In this document: positions 18,313-27,462 of the stretch, piece by piece | Layout: every line of letters starts with the position of its first letter | Position numbering within the stretch: position 1 is the first letter of the stretch | NCBI RefSeq assembly: GCF_009604425.1 | Contig: NZ_WEGI01000001.1 | Coordinates: forward strand, 186,001 to 250,000 | Direction: 5' to 3' | Length of the DNA stretch: 64,000 nt | Source of the DNA: Nocardia aurantia | GTDB taxonomy: Bacteria > Actinomycetota > Actinomycetes > Mycobacteriales > Mycobacteriaceae | Notes under the pieces: generated by a model | Told to the model about the DNA's origin: nothing | Databases searched by the model: none | What the model saw: the letters and a program-made list of their open reading frames with translations, nothing else | Position numbers and translations under genes: made by a program

Positions 18313-18519
18313 ATGGCACCGGAATACGACACCTGCTCGGTGGTGCCCCTCCACCTCACCGTCGAGCTAGCGCACCATATCCTGCACATCCACCGCAGTT
18401 GCCCGACCGAACAATGCCCGCGCCGCAAGGCGGCGCTGTACTACCTGATGGATACCCGGCGGGTGACCACCCGCCGGGCCGGTCTGCCGGGTTCGGCGAG
18501 GCGCACCGGTCTGGGATAG
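18313..18519 (+). CDS. Small hypothetical protein with CPxxxCPRRKAA motif
   Basis: A 68-residue product, not recognised. The N-terminal half has a helical stretch (LTVELAHHILHIH), followed by two cysteines in CPTEQCPRRKAAL, a pattern I associate only loosely with small actinobacterial proteins. ATG 18313 is chosen because AAGGACA lies at SD distance. A longer reading from GTG 18181 would add 44 residues of poor quality. It lies between DUF397 and the prolyl oligopeptidase gene. Confidence 0.5.
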   Translation: MAPEYDTCSVVPLHLTVELAHHILHIHRSCPTEQCPRRKAALYYLMDTRRVTTRRAGLPGSARRTGLG

Positions 18520-18562
18520 CCCGGACGTCGCCCGGCGGCGGTGCGCGATTACCGTGGACCGC

Positions 18563-20773
18563 ATGGCTCTCGACAGTGGTACCGGAACGGTTCCCAGCCC
18601 CGGCGACGCGACGCCGGGCACCGCGGTCGCGGTGACGCCCCCGGTGGCGAAGCGGGTACCCGCCGAGCGGTTACACCACGGCGACACGGTCGTCGACGAG
18701 TACGAATGGCTGCGCGACAAGGACAGCCCCGAGGTCATCGCGTACCTCGAGGCCGAGAACGCGTACACCGAATCGCAGACGGCACATATGCAGCCGCTGC
18801 GGGAGGCCGTCTTCGACGAGATCAAGGCCCGCACCCAGGAGACCGACCTCTCGGTCCCCGCGCGGATGGGCGACTGGTGGTACTACTCGCGCAGTTTCGA
18901 GGGCAAACAGTACGGTGTGCACTGCCGCTGCCCCGTCGTCGATCCGGACGACTGGACACCTCCGGCGCTCGAGGCCGCCGCCGAGATCCCCGGCGAACAG
19001 GTGCTGCTGGACAGCAACGCCGTCGCGGAGGGGCACGACTTCTTCGCCCTGGGCGCCTTCTCCGTCAGCCACGACGGCACGCTGCTGGCCTTCTCGACCG
19101 ATACCGTCGGTGACGAGCGTTATCTGCTGCGATTCAAGGATCTGCGTACCGGCGAGATCCTGGCCGACGAGATCGCGGGCACCGCGCCCGGCGCCACCTG
19201 GTCGCTGGACGGGACGCACATCTTCTATCAGACCGTCGACGAGTCCTGGCGTCCGGACACGGTGTGGCGGCATCGCCTGGGCACCGCGAAGGACAGCGAT
19301 GTCGTGGTCTATCACGAGCCCGACGAGCGGTACTGGGTCAGCATCGGCGCCACCCGCTCCGAGAAATACCTGATGATCTGGGTGGGTTCGAAGATCACCA
19401 GCGAGGGCCTGGTGCTCGAATCCGACGATCCCGAGGGCGAATTCCGCATCCTGCTGCCCCGTCGCGAGGGGGTGGAGTATTCCGCCGAACACGCCGTGGT
19501 CGCCGGTCAGGACCGATTCCTGTTCCTGCACAACGATGTCGTCGACGGGGTGAAGGCCGAGAACTTCGTCCTGTCCGAGGCCCCGGTGGACGATCCGGCG
19601 AATCAGACCGTCCTGATCCCGCATCGCGACGATGTGCGGCTGGAGGACGTCGACTGCTTCGCCGATCATCTGGTGCTGTCCTATCGCCGCGAGGCGCTGC
19701 CGCGAGTCGCGGTGTGGCCGTTGACCTCCGACACCTCCGGCACGCCCGGAGCCGGGTACGGCGAGATGCGGGAGCTGGAGTTCGGCCTGGAACTGTTCTC
19801 CGCCGGCGTCGGCTCGAATCCCGAATGGGCGCAACCGACGCTGCGCATCGGGCTGACCTCGTTCATCACCCCGATGCAGGTGTTCGACTACGTCCCGGCC
19901 ACCGGCGAGCTGATCCTGCGCAAGGAACAGCAGGTGCTCGGCGGCTACGACCCGAACGACTATGAGCAGCACCGTGATTGGGCGGTGGCCGAGGACGGCA
20001 CCCGGATCCCGATCTCGATCGTCCGGCGCCGGGTGACGGCCGGCGACGACGCGGGCCCGGCCCCGACGCTGCTCTACGGCTACGGCTCCTACGAGTCGAG
20101 CATCGATCCGGGTTTCTCGGTGTCGCGGCTGTCGCTGCTGGATCGCGGCCTGGTGTTCGCGGTCGCGCACGTGCGTGGCGGCGGCGAGATGGGCCGGCTC
20201 TGGTACGAGAACGGCAAGACGCTCACCAAGAAGAACACCTTCACCGATTTCGTCGCCTGCGCCCGGCATCTGATCGATTCCGGCGCCACCGCGCCGGATC
20301 GGCTGGTCGCCGACGGCGGCAGCGCGGGCGGGCTGCTGATGGGCGCGGTCGCGAATCTCGCTCCGGAGTTGTTCGCCGGAATCCTGGCCAGCGTGCCGTT
20401 CGTGGACCCGCTCACCTCGATCCTCGATCCGTCGCTGCCGCTGACGGTCATCGAATGGGACGAGTGGGGTAATCCACTGGCCGATCCGGACGTCTACTTC
20501 TACATGAAGTCGTACTCGCCGTACGAGAACGTCGCGGCCCAGCGCTATCCCGCGATCCTCGCGGTCACCAGCCTCAACGACACCCGGGTGCTGTACGTCG
20601 AGCCGGCGAAGTGGGTGGCCCGGTTGCGCGCCACCGCGACCGGCGACTCCCCGCTGCTGTTGAAGACGGAGATGAGCGCCGGTCACGGCGGCGTCAGCGG
20701 ACGTTATGAGAAGTGGAAGGAAGTAGCGTTCGAATACGCGTGGGTACTGGACCTCGTGGGGCGCGGCGTCTGA
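18563..20773 (+). CDS. ptrB: S9 family peptidase (oligopeptidase B / protease II)
   Basis: A 736-aa prolyl-oligopeptidase-family serine peptidase. The N-terminal seven-bladed propeller region (about 70-430) follows the LHHGDTVVDEYEWLRDKD motif. The C-terminal alpha/beta hydrolase has GGSAGGLLMG (nucleophile Ser), the Asp in SLNDTRVLYVEPAKW and the His in AGHGGVSGRY, so the triad is complete. It would cut short peptides after basic residues in the cytoplasm. I prefer ATG 18563 over GTG 18554 because TACCGT lies seven bases before the ATG. M. tuberculosis carries a split ptrB in this neighbourhood, as I recall; here it is one intact frame. Confidence 0.94.
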   Translation: MALDSGTGTVPSPGDATPGTAVAVTPPVAKRVPAERLHHGDTVVDEYEWLRDKDSPEVIAYLEAENAYTESQTAHMQPLREAVFDEIKARTQETDLSVPARMGDWWYYSRSFEGKQYGVHCRCPVVDPDDWTPPALEAAAEIPGEQVLLDSNAVAEGHDFFALGAFSVSHDGTLLAFSTDTVGDERYLLRFKDLRTGEILADEIAGTAPGATWSLDGTHIFYQTVDESWRPDTVWRHRLGTAKDSDVVVYHEPDERYWVSIGATRSEKYLMIWVGSKITSEGLVLESDDPEGEFRILLPRREGVEYSAEHAVVAGQDRFLFLHNDVVDGVKAENFVLSEAPVDDPANQTVLIPHRDDVRLEDVDCFADHLVLSYRREALPRVAVWPLTSDTSGTPGAGYGEMRELEFGLELFSAGVGSNPEWAQPTLRIGLTSFITPMQVFDYVPATGELILRKEQQVLGGYDPNDYEQHRDWAVAEDGTRIPISIVRRRVTAGDDAGPAPTLLYGYGSYESSIDPGFSVSRLSLLDRGLVFAVAHVRGGGEMGRLWYENGKTLTKKNTFTDFVACARHLIDSGATAPDRLVADGGSAGGLLMGAVANLAPELFAGILASVPFVDPLTSILDPSLPLTVIEWDEWGNPLADPDVYFYMKSYSPYENVAAQRYPAILAVTSLNDTRVLYVEPAKWVARLRATATGDSPLLLKTEMSAGHGGVSGRYEKWKEVAFEYAWVLDLVGRGV

Positions 20774-20806
20774 CCGCGCTCCTCGGATCCGGGTGGATCG
20801 GCTGCC

Positions 20807-21130
20807 CTACGCCGCCGGCGGGGCGAAACCGCACGCGTTGATCAGGTTGACCAGGTCGGCGTGCTGCTGACCCTGGAAGAGGCCGTACCCGGGCACCTTC
20901 GCCGCCATCTGGGCGTCGTACGCGGTGGCGATCTGCTCGGGCGTGACGGCGTCCGGCTGGGTGGCGTGCACCGAGTCGATGATCTTGCTGGTGCTGTCGC
21001 ACAGCTGATCCGGGGACGGGGCCTGGCCGGGCAGGATGTCGGCCGGCGGCGGCGCGGGCTGGGCGCCGGCCACGGCCGGGACGGCCATCAGGAACGGAAC
21101 GGCGAGGGCGCTAAAGAGTGCAGCTTTCAC
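20807..21130 (-). CDS. Small secreted hypothetical protein
   Basis: A 107-aa protein with a clear signal peptide (basic start, hydrophobic core LFSALAVPFLMAV, AGA cleavage region), a Pro-rich linker, and a mature domain of about 70 residues with two cysteines (LCDST and NACGF) that could form a disulfide. GTG 21130 is chosen over ATG 21178 because the signal peptide begins there and TAGACT lies seven bases upstream. I do not recognise the family. Its gene ends 33 bp from the convergent S9 peptidase. Confidence 0.72.
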   Translation of the reverse strand: MKAALFSALAVPFLMAVPAVAGAQPAPPPADILPGQAPSPDQLCDSTSKIIDSVHATQPDAVTPEQIATAYDAQMAAKVPGYGLFQGQQHADLVNLINACGFAPPAA

Positions 21131-21400
21131 GCGGCGCAGTCTAGTAACGGTTGCGTTGTCGTGTACATCCTGCATCAATGCGAAAACGGCGCGTCCACTT
21201 CCGCGTGTCCCTGTCCTCGCCGATATCGTTCGGTTACCGGGTGGGGCATATCACATCGCTGTCGTGCTGTTTCAGCCGAAATCGGCCGAATTCGCGGGCG
21301 AACCGGCGCCGTCGCGGAACTCACGAATCGGTGGCGCGAATTCGTCGGGAAGTCACCGGAGCAGCACGTCACGGACACTTGCCGCCCACACAGTGGAAAC

Positions 21401-22105
21401 ATGAGCGGGTCGCAGTTGATCGTTTCGGTTTCCGGTATTCGTGACACGACGCGAGCGGCGGCGATGTCGTTCGCCACGGAGATGGACCGGCGCGGCGTGC
21501 CGCTGTCGCTACTGGTGGCTCCCCGGCTCAAGGGGAAGTACCGGCTCGCCGACGATCCGAAGACCCAGCAATGGTTGCGTGCCCGCCGCACGGTCGGCGA
21601 CGCGGTCGTCCTGCACGGCTACGACCAGGCGGCCACCAAGAGCCGCCGGGCCGAATTCGCCGATCTGCCGCGGCACGAGGCCCGGCTGCGGCTGATGGCC
21701 GCCGATCGGGTACTCGAGCAGGTGGGCCTGCGCACCCGGCTGTTCGCGGCGCCGCGCTGGAACACCTCGGAGGGCGCGCTCGCGGCCCTGCCGGAGGTCG
21801 GCTTCCGGCTGGCGCTGACCCTCACGTCGATCCACGACCTGGAGCGTGGGACCGTGCAGCGGGCCTGGGTGCACGGCATCGGCGAGGGCTTCCGCGCCGA
21901 ATCGTGGTGGTGCCACGCGCTGGTGATGAGCGCGGTGCGGACCGCTCGCCGCGGCGGGCAGTTGCGCCTGGCCGTGTCGGCCGCGCAGCTGAGCCGGTCC
22001 GGACCGCGACAGGCCATGATCGACGCGGTCGACCTGGCCCTGTTTCACAACGCCGTTCCCGGCGTGTACCGCTGGGACCCGTTCGAGATCGCCCGCGCCG
22101 CCTGA
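21401..22105 (+). CDS. DUF2334 (polysaccharide-deacetylase-like) protein
   Basis: A 234-aa protein resembling DUF2334/polysaccharide deacetylase folds. It has a first strand LIVSVSGIRD, VPLSLLVAPRL, the H-containing strand VVLHGYDQ, the FAAPRWNTSEGA region and a C-terminal LRLAVSAAQL strand. Cofactor and substrate are not evident. ATG 21401 starts the domain; the SD is weak (GTGGAAAC). The 270 bp upstream (21131-21400) are less GC-rich and contain no ORF I would support. Confidence 0.78.
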   Translation: MSGSQLIVSVSGIRDTTRAAAMSFATEMDRRGVPLSLLVAPRLKGKYRLADDPKTQQWLRARRTVGDAVVLHGYDQAATKSRRAEFADLPRHEARLRLMAADRVLEQVGLRTRLFAAPRWNTSEGALAALPEVGFRLALTLTSIHDLERGTVQRAWVHGIGEGFRAESWWCHALVMSAVRTARRGGQLRLAVSAAQLSRSGPRQAMIDAVDLALFHNAVPGVYRWDPFEIARAA

Positions 22106-22155
22106 CAATTCGGCACGCGGGCCGAGGTGTGCCGCCTGCGGCGGACCCGCGCCGC

Positions 22156-23550
22156 TCAGGCCGAACGCGGGGTCGCGTCGTGGGTGAACCCGCCCGCCTC
22201 CTGGCGGGTGAGGGAGGTCTCCAGCGGGTGCCGGTGCAGGTGGTCGATGCTGCGCCGGACGTCCGCCAGCAGCAGGTCGACCATGTCGTGGGTGAAGCCG
22301 TGCCGGATCACCGCGCGCATGACCGTCTCGCCCTGCCGGTCCGCCGGTAGCGGATAGGCGGCGATCAGCCAGCCGCGGCTGCGCAGCCGGTCCGACAGGT
22401 CGTAGAGGTTGTAGTCGGTCTCCTCGGTCATCCGCCAGGACACCGCGGTGATGCCGCGCAGCGGATCGCCGTCGTGGATCAGCTCGAAGGGCCCGGCCGG
22501 TTCGACCCCCTGGGCCAGATGCCGCGCGACGTGATGATGCTCCTCCTGCACCGCCGTGTAACCGACCCGGCCCAGCCGGATGAACTCGTAGTACTGGGTG
22601 ATGGCCTGCCCGCCCGGCCGCGAGAAGTTCAGGTTGAAGGTGGCCATGCTGCCGCCGAGGTAGTCGACGTCGAAGATGAGCTGTTCGGGCAGATCCTCGG
22701 TCGAGCGCCAGATCGCCCAGCCGCAACCCAGCGGCGCCAGGCCGGTCTTGTGCCCGGACGCGTTGATCGATCGCACCCGGGGCAGCCGGAAGTCCCAGAT
22801 CAGTTCGGGTGCGGTGAACGGCGCGAGGAAACCGCCGCTGGCCGCGTCGACGTGCAGCGGGATGTCCAGGCCGGTGCGCTGTTGCAGATCGTCGAGGGTC
22901 GCGGCGAATCCGGCCACGTCCTCGTACAGTCCGGTGAAGGTCTGGCCCATCGTCGCCACCACCATGATGGTGTTCGAATCACAGTGCGCCGCAACGTCGT
23001 CCGGATGCAGGGTGAACCGGTCGGCGCGCAACGGCACCTGCCGGATCTCGACGTCGAAGTAGCGCGCGAACTTCTCCCAGCAGACCTGGACCGGGCCGCA
23101 GACGAAATTCGGGACGCCCTTCGCGGCGGCGTAGGGACCGTCGGTGCGGGCCCGCCAGCGGAACTTCGCGGCCAGCCCGCCGAGCATCGCCGCCTCGCTG
23201 GATCCGGTGGTGGAGGTGCCGGGGGTGTGGTCGGGATCGGGTGCGTGCCACAGGTCGGCGACCATCCGCACGCAGCGCTGCTCCAGCTCCGCGGTCTGCG
23301 GATATTCGTCCTTGTCGACGATGTTCTTGTCGGTGGTCTCGGACATCAGCCGGCGGGCCTGGTCGTCGAGCCAGGTCGTGCAGAAGGTGGCCAGGTTCAT
23401 CCGGGAGACGCCGTCGAGCAGGAGTTCGTCGTGCACGATCTGATAGGCGGCCGACGCCGGGATCGACAGTTCGGGGAATCGGTTCTTGGGCGCGCCGTGG
23501 GCCAGCGCGGGCAGGGTGAACAGATCTTCGGACTCGTCGCGCACGGACAT
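22156..23550 (-). CDS. gadB: Glutamate decarboxylase
   Basis: A 464-aa PLP-dependent group II decarboxylase that converts glutamate to GABA and CO2, consuming a proton. Motifs are TSTTGSSEAAMLGGLA, HVDAASGGFLAPF, and the Schiff-base lysine in SINASGHKTGLAPLG (about residue 267). The N-terminus matches the Gad family (FRNRFPEL type here as KNRFPELSIP). ATG 23550 has the SD GGAGAGG. In M. tuberculosis gadB lies elsewhere, so this is an insertion into the syntenic block. It may take part in acid resistance next to a PhoPR region, but no antiporter is nearby. Confidence 0.95.
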   Translation of the reverse strand: MSVRDESEDLFTLPALAHGAPKNRFPELSIPASAAYQIVHDELLLDGVSRMNLATFCTTWLDDQARRLMSETTDKNIVDKDEYPQTAELEQRCVRMVADLWHAPDPDHTPGTSTTGSSEAAMLGGLAAKFRWRARTDGPYAAAKGVPNFVCGPVQVCWEKFARYFDVEIRQVPLRADRFTLHPDDVAAHCDSNTIMVVATMGQTFTGLYEDVAGFAATLDDLQQRTGLDIPLHVDAASGGFLAPFTAPELIWDFRLPRVRSINASGHKTGLAPLGCGWAIWRSTEDLPEQLIFDVDYLGGSMATFNLNFSRPGGQAITQYYEFIRLGRVGYTAVQEEHHHVARHLAQGVEPAGPFELIHDGDPLRGITAVSWRMTEETDYNLYDLSDRLRSRGWLIAAYPLPADRQGETVMRAVIRHGFTHDMVDLLLADVRRSIDHLHRHPLETSLTRQEAGGFTHDATPRSA

Positions 23551-23627
23551 CGAAGCCTCTCCTCGCTGACGGCGGGTCGATCGGTCGTCCCCCATCATGC
23601 CCGCAGCACGCGGTAGAAAGGATGATC

Positions 23628-25010
23628 ATGACCGACGATTCCCGGACCGCCGCGCTGCGCGAGCGGGTGCAGGCGCTGATGCCGCGAGCGAAAGCCGATC
23701 TGGCGGAACTGGTCTCGTTCCGTTCCGTCGCGGACCCGCGGCAGTTCCCGGTCGAGGAGTGCGAACGGGCGGCGCGGTGGGTGCTCGACGCGTTCCGCGC
23801 GGCCGGGCTGACCGACGCCGGACTGTACGAGACGCCCGACGGCAGTTCGTCGGTGGTGGCGCGGTATCCGGCGCCGCCGGGCGCGCCCACGGTGCTGCTG
23901 TACTGCCATTACGACGTGCAGCCGCCGCTGGACGAGGCCGCCTGGCTGACCCCGGCCTGGGAACTGCACGACCGCGACGGCCGCTGGTACGGCCGGGGCG
24001 CCGCGGACTGCAAGGGCAATCTGGTGGCCCATCTGACCGCCCTGCGCGCGCTGCGGGAAGTGCTGGGCGGCAACGATTTCCCGGTCGGCATCACGCTGGT
24101 GTCGGAGGGTTCGGAGGAGCAGGGCGGCGCCGGGCTGGAGGAATTCGTCCCGCGCAACGCCGAATTGCTGCGCGCCGACGCGCTGGTGATCGGCGACTGC
24201 GGTAATTTCGCGGCCGGCGTGCCCACCTTCACCCAGACCCTGCGCGGCACCGTGAATGTGCTCGTGACCATCGAAACACTGTCCGGCCCTTTGCATTCCG
24301 GCATGTTCGGCGGCGCCGCGCCGGATGCGGTGACGGCGCTGGTGCGACTGCTGGCGACCCTGCACGACGAGCACGGCAACACCACCGTCGACGGCCTGGC
24401 CGCCGATCAGAGCTGGGACGGCGTGCAGTATCCGGTCGAGCGATTCCGTTCCGACGCCGGGGTGCTCGACGACGTGGCGCTGTTCGGCGACGGGACGATC
24501 TCCGACATGCTGTGGGCGCGACCGGCTCTCACGGTGCTCGGCATCGATGTGCCGCCGGTGGTCGGCTCGGCCGCGGCGTTGCAGCCGCGGGCCCGCGCCC
24601 GGCTGAACCTGCGGATCCCGCCCGGCCTCGACCCGGACCGGGCGCTGCGGGACCTGACCGCTCATCTGCGCGCGCACACGCCGTGGCGGGCCCGGCTGAC
24701 GGTGGAGACCGAGGCGGTCGGCGCGCCGTTCCGCTCGGGTACCGGCGGCCCGGCCCGCGCCGCGATGGAGGCGGCCCTGGCCGCGGCGTACGGCCGCCCG
24801 GCCACCACCCAGGGGCAGGGCGGATCGATCCCGCTGTGCAACGTCTTCGCCGAGACCTATCCGGACGCGGAGATCATGCTGATCGGGGTCGAGGAGCCCG
24901 CCTGCCTGATCCACGCCCCCAACGAGAGCGTGGACCCGGCCGAGATCGCGCGCATCGCCCTCGCCGAGGCGCTGTTCCTCGACGGCTACGCGGTGGCCAG
25001 GTCGGCCTGA
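23628..25010 (+). CDS. M20 family metallo-dipeptidase
   Basis: A 460-aa M20/CNDP-type dipeptidase. The zinc-binding and catalytic motifs are present: YCHYDVQPP, GRGAADCKGN, the catalytic Glu in EGSEEQGG, and the dimerisation domain with HSGMFGG. The C-terminal VEEPACLIHAPNE carries the last His ligand. ATG 23628 fits the AGAAAGG SD better than ATG 23622. The 3' end overlaps the convergent metallo-hydrolase gene by 25 bp. The substrate is probably a dipeptide or acyl-amino acid. Confidence 0.93.
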   Translation: MTDDSRTAALRERVQALMPRAKADLAELVSFRSVADPRQFPVEECERAARWVLDAFRAAGLTDAGLYETPDGSSSVVARYPAPPGAPTVLLYCHYDVQPPLDEAAWLTPAWELHDRDGRWYGRGAADCKGNLVAHLTALRALREVLGGNDFPVGITLVSEGSEEQGGAGLEEFVPRNAELLRADALVIGDCGNFAAGVPTFTQTLRGTVNVLVTIETLSGPLHSGMFGGAAPDAVTALVRLLATLHDEHGNTTVDGLAADQSWDGVQYPVERFRSDAGVLDDVALFGDGTISDMLWARPALTVLGIDVPPVVGSAAALQPRARARLNLRIPPGLDPDRALRDLTAHLRAHTPWRARLTVETEAVGAPFRSGTGGPARAAMEAALAAAYGRPATTQGQGGSIPLCNVFAETYPDAEIMLIGVEEPACLIHAPNESVDPAEIARIALAEALFLDGYAVARSA

Positions 25011-25639
25011 TCCTCGGGCTCGATGACGACGAAATCGCTGTCCGGGGGCCGCATTTCGGACAGCCGCCCGAAGTAGATGCCCTGCGCCGCGGGGCTGATG
25101 ATCCCGTAGTGGATGGGCAGCGCGACGCGTGGGTGCACCGCGCGCAGATAGTCGACGGCCTCGCTGATCTTCATCCACGGCGCCACCGCGGGCAGGGCCA
25201 GCACGCCGACCGGCACCGGTGGCACCCACAGGCTGTCGCCCGGATGCACGAACCGCGCCGGATCCGCCGGGGTGCCGAGCTGGAACACGGTGTTGTCGAT
25301 CACCCGGATCTCCGGGTGGATGACCGCGTGCCGGCCGCCGCCCCCGGTGATCTGCATCTCGCCCACGGTGAGCACGTCGCCGGCGTGGACCGCCTCCCAC
25401 GGCTCGCCGCGCAACTGGGCGGTCTGCGGATCGCAGAGCAGGCGAGCGCCCGGGTTGCCCTCGATCAGGGCCTCGATCCGGTGGGCGTCGATGTGGTCAG
25501 GATGCTGATGGGTGACCGCGATCGCGTCCAGCCCGGTGACGCCCTCGAATCCGTGCGAGAAATTGCCCGGATCGAAGAGAATCTTGACGCCGTCGAGTTC
25601 GACGAGAACACAGGAATGTCCGAAGTGTGCGACTCGCAT
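24986..25639 (-). CDS. Metallo-beta-lactamase fold hydrolase (UlaG-like)
   Basis: A 217-aa MBL-fold protein. It begins MRVAHFGHSCVLVEL, has the metal motif THQHPDHID, further ligands in GGRHAVIH and a final PIHYG, as in the UlaG-like/YtnP-type group of stand-alone hydrolases. ATG 25639 is preceded by TACGTT at six bases, compatible with a leaderless start. The longer frame upstream reads through purS antisense and is not coding. It is positioned before purS as in M. tuberculosis (Rv0786c, about 215 aa, from memory). Substrate unknown. Confidence 0.9.
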   Translation of the reverse strand: MRVAHFGHSCVLVELDGVKILFDPGNFSHGFEGVTGLDAIAVTHQHPDHIDAHRIEALIEGNPGARLLCDPQTAQLRGEPWEAVHAGDVLTVGEMQITGGGGRHAVIHPEIRVIDNTVFQLGTPADPARFVHPGDSLWVPPVPVGVLALPAVAPWMKISEAVDYLRAVHPRVALPIHYGIISPAAQGIYFGRLSEMRPPDSDFVVIEPEDQADLATA

Positions 25640-25731
25640 ACGGCCAACGTACAAGCCCGACCCGAGCCCCGCCGCACGGAACTCGCCGACTACGCTGTTG
25701 CGGTAATCCCCCCACAGCTGAGGAGCAACGC

Positions 25732-25968
25732 GTGGCACGAGTCGTGGTCGAGGTGATGCCGAAGGCCGAGATCCTGGATCCGCAGGGTCAGGCCATCGTC
25801 GGCGCACTCGGGCGCCTGGGTTTTCCGGGTGTCTCGGACGTCCGGCAGGGCAAGCGATTCGAACTCGACGTCGACGACAGCGTCGACGACGCGGAGCTGG
25901 AGAAGATCGCGGAGGCCCTGCTCGCCAACACGGTGATCGAGGACTGGAAGGTGGTGCGACTGCCGTGA
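25732..25968 (+). CDS. purS: Phosphoribosylformylglycinamidine synthase subunit PurS
   Basis: A 78-aa PurS, the small bridging subunit that links PurL and the glutaminase PurQ in the FGAM synthase complex. It starts [18 protein letters not shown] and contains the family's VRQGKRFEL and NTVIEDW motifs. GTG 25732 has the SD GAGGAG. It overlaps purQ by GTGA, so the two are translated together. Confidence 0.96.
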   Translation: MARVVVEVMPKAEILDPQGQAIVGALGRLGFPGVSDVRQGKRFELDVDDSVDDAELEKIAEALLANTVIEDWKVVRLP

Positions 25969-26669
25969 CCGCGAACGCTCGCACCGGTGTGGACGGCAAT
26001 GCTCGCATCGGTGTCATCACCTTCCCGGGCACCCTCGACGACGTCGACGCCGCCCGCGCGGTCCGGCTGGGTGGCGCCGAGGCGGTCGCGCTGTGGCACG
26101 GCGACGCCGACCTGCGCGAGGTCGACGCGGTCGTCGTCCCCGGTGGTTTCTCCTACGGTGACTACCTGCGGGCCGGCGCCATCGCCCGGTTCGCGCCGGT
26201 GATGGGCAAGGTGGTCGAGGCCGCCGGCAAGGGCATGCCCGTACTGGGCATCTGCAACGGCTTCCAGGTGCTGTGCGAGGCCGGGCTGCTGCCCGGCGCG
26301 CTGACCCGCAATCAGGGCCTGCACTTCATCTGCCGCGACGAATGGCTGCGGGTGGAGCGCACCGACACCGCCTGGACCTCCCGCTACGAGCCGGGCGCGC
26401 AGATCCTCATCCCGGTCAAGAACGCGGAGGGCCGGTACCAGGCCTCGCAGCGGGTGCTCGACGAGCTGGAGGGCGAGGGCCGGGTGGTGTTCCGCTACGG
26501 CGAGAATCCGAACGGCTCGCAGCGCGACATCGCGGGAATCTCGTCCGCGGACGGCCGGATCGTCGGCCTCATGCCGCATCCCGAGCACGCCACCGAGGCG
26601 CTGACCGGACCGAGCGACGACGGTCTCGGCATGTTCCTCTCGGTGGTCGACACCCTCGTCGCGGCCTAG
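25965..26669 (+). CDS. purQ: Phosphoribosylformylglycinamidine synthase subunit PurQ
   Basis: A 234-aa class I glutamine amidotransferase that supplies ammonia to PurL. The nucleophile Cys lies in [11 protein letters not shown], and the His/Glu pair in [29 protein letters not shown] and [11 protein letters not shown] are further family marks. GTG 25965 overlaps the purS stop. About ten residues precede the usual N-terminus. Confidence 0.97.
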   Translation: MTANARTGVDGNARIGVITFPGTLDDVDAARAVRLGGAEAVALWHGDADLREVDAVVVPGGFSYGDYLRAGAIARFAPVMGKVVEAAGKGMPVLGICNGFQVLCEAGLLPGALTRNQGLHFICRDEWLRVERTDTAWTSRYEPGAQILIPVKNAEGRYQASQRVLDELEGEGRVVFRYGENPNGSQRDIAGISSADGRIVGLMPHPEHATEALTGPSDDGLGMFLSVVDTLVAA

Positions 26670-26691
26670 GGATCGAATACCGGAAAGCCGG

Positions 26692-26720
26692 GTCACCCGC
26701 CGGAGGACCGTGCGGGTGAC
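26692..26720 (+). terminator. Hairpin after purQ
   Basis: Perfect 9-bp arms GTCACCCGC (26692-26700) and GCGGGTGAC (26712-26720) with an 11-base loop, 23 bp after the purQ stop. No U-tract follows, as is common in this group. Confidence 0.6.
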
Positions 26721-26856
26721 GGCGGGTGGCCCCGGCAAATCCGCGTCTATCGACCGGCAATCGTGCACGTGCAGGTAGCTGGCAAACTCTGCAATTGCAT
26801 CCGTTCACACATCGGTGTTATTCCCGGCGATTCCCGGAACGAGGGAACCATTATCT

Positions 26857-26877
26857 CGTTCGGGCACTCACCGAACG
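26857..26877. promoter_or_regulatory. Operator-like palindrome upstream of MarR gene
   Basis: Perfect 7-bp arms CGTTCGG and CCGAACG around a 7-base spacer. The centre is 63 bp before the MarR start in an otherwise empty 260-bp gap. Size and place fit an autoregulatory MarR site. Confidence 0.5.
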
Positions 26878-26929
26878 ACTACATTCGGTAGCCTCTCACT
26901 CGTCCTGGCGGAAATGATGGGCGGAATCG

Positions 26930-27367
26930 ATGTCGACCATTGTGAGCGGAGTTTCCACGTTGCACGGGGCGCTGCGTGCCGCGGAACGTTGCTGGCTGCG
27001 CCACCTCGATGCGGCCCTGTGCGCCCGGCAACTTTCCGCCGATCAGTGGGCGATGTTGTCGAATCTGTCCGACGACAGCGGCATCACCATGACCGATCTG
27101 GCCACCCGTGCCCAGTTGCCGCCCTCCTCGGCGACCAGACATGCCGATTTCCTCGCGGATCGCGGCCTGATCTTCCGGATCGCCGCCGCGGAGGATCGCC
27201 GGCGCATCCTGATCGGTCTCAGCGATCTCGGTGTGGCGCTGGTGCACTCGGTCCGCGCGGAGGAGTCGCGGATGGAGGAGGAATTGCGGAAACGGATCGG
27301 CGCGGAACGGCATGCCGACCTGCTGCGGCTGCTGGAACAGGTGGTCGAGGCGCCCGCGCTCGGCTGA
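26930..27367 (+). CDS. MarR-family transcriptional regulator
   Basis: A 145-aa winged-helix regulator. Helical dimer arms flank a central domain with QLSADQWAMLSNLSD, the recognition helix in LATRAQLPPSSATRHADFL and the wing DRRRILIGLSDLG. ATG 26930 has a fair SD (GGCGGAA). Ligand and targets are unknown; the palindrome at 26857-26877 is a candidate operator. It is monocistronic, between purQ and the M18 peptidase. Confidence 0.9.
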   Translation: MSTIVSGVSTLHGALRAAERCWLRHLDAALCARQLSADQWAMLSNLSDDSGITMTDLATRAQLPPSSATRHADFLADRGLIFRIAAAEDRRRILIGLSDLGVALVHSVRAEESRMEEELRKRIGAERHADLLRLLEQVVEAPALG

Positions 27368-27462
27368 TTCGCCCGATATGACCGGAGCGAAATGTGAAAC
27401 TTCGGATTGCGGCTCGTGCCGTGAGAATTCGCGGGAATTGTAAAGCCCCCTAGGATCGCGGT

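Noticed and set aside
18671..20686. 671-codon minus-strand frame opposite the S9 peptidase
   Set aside because: Shadow of a gene with an intact catalytic triad; no start signal and no domain.
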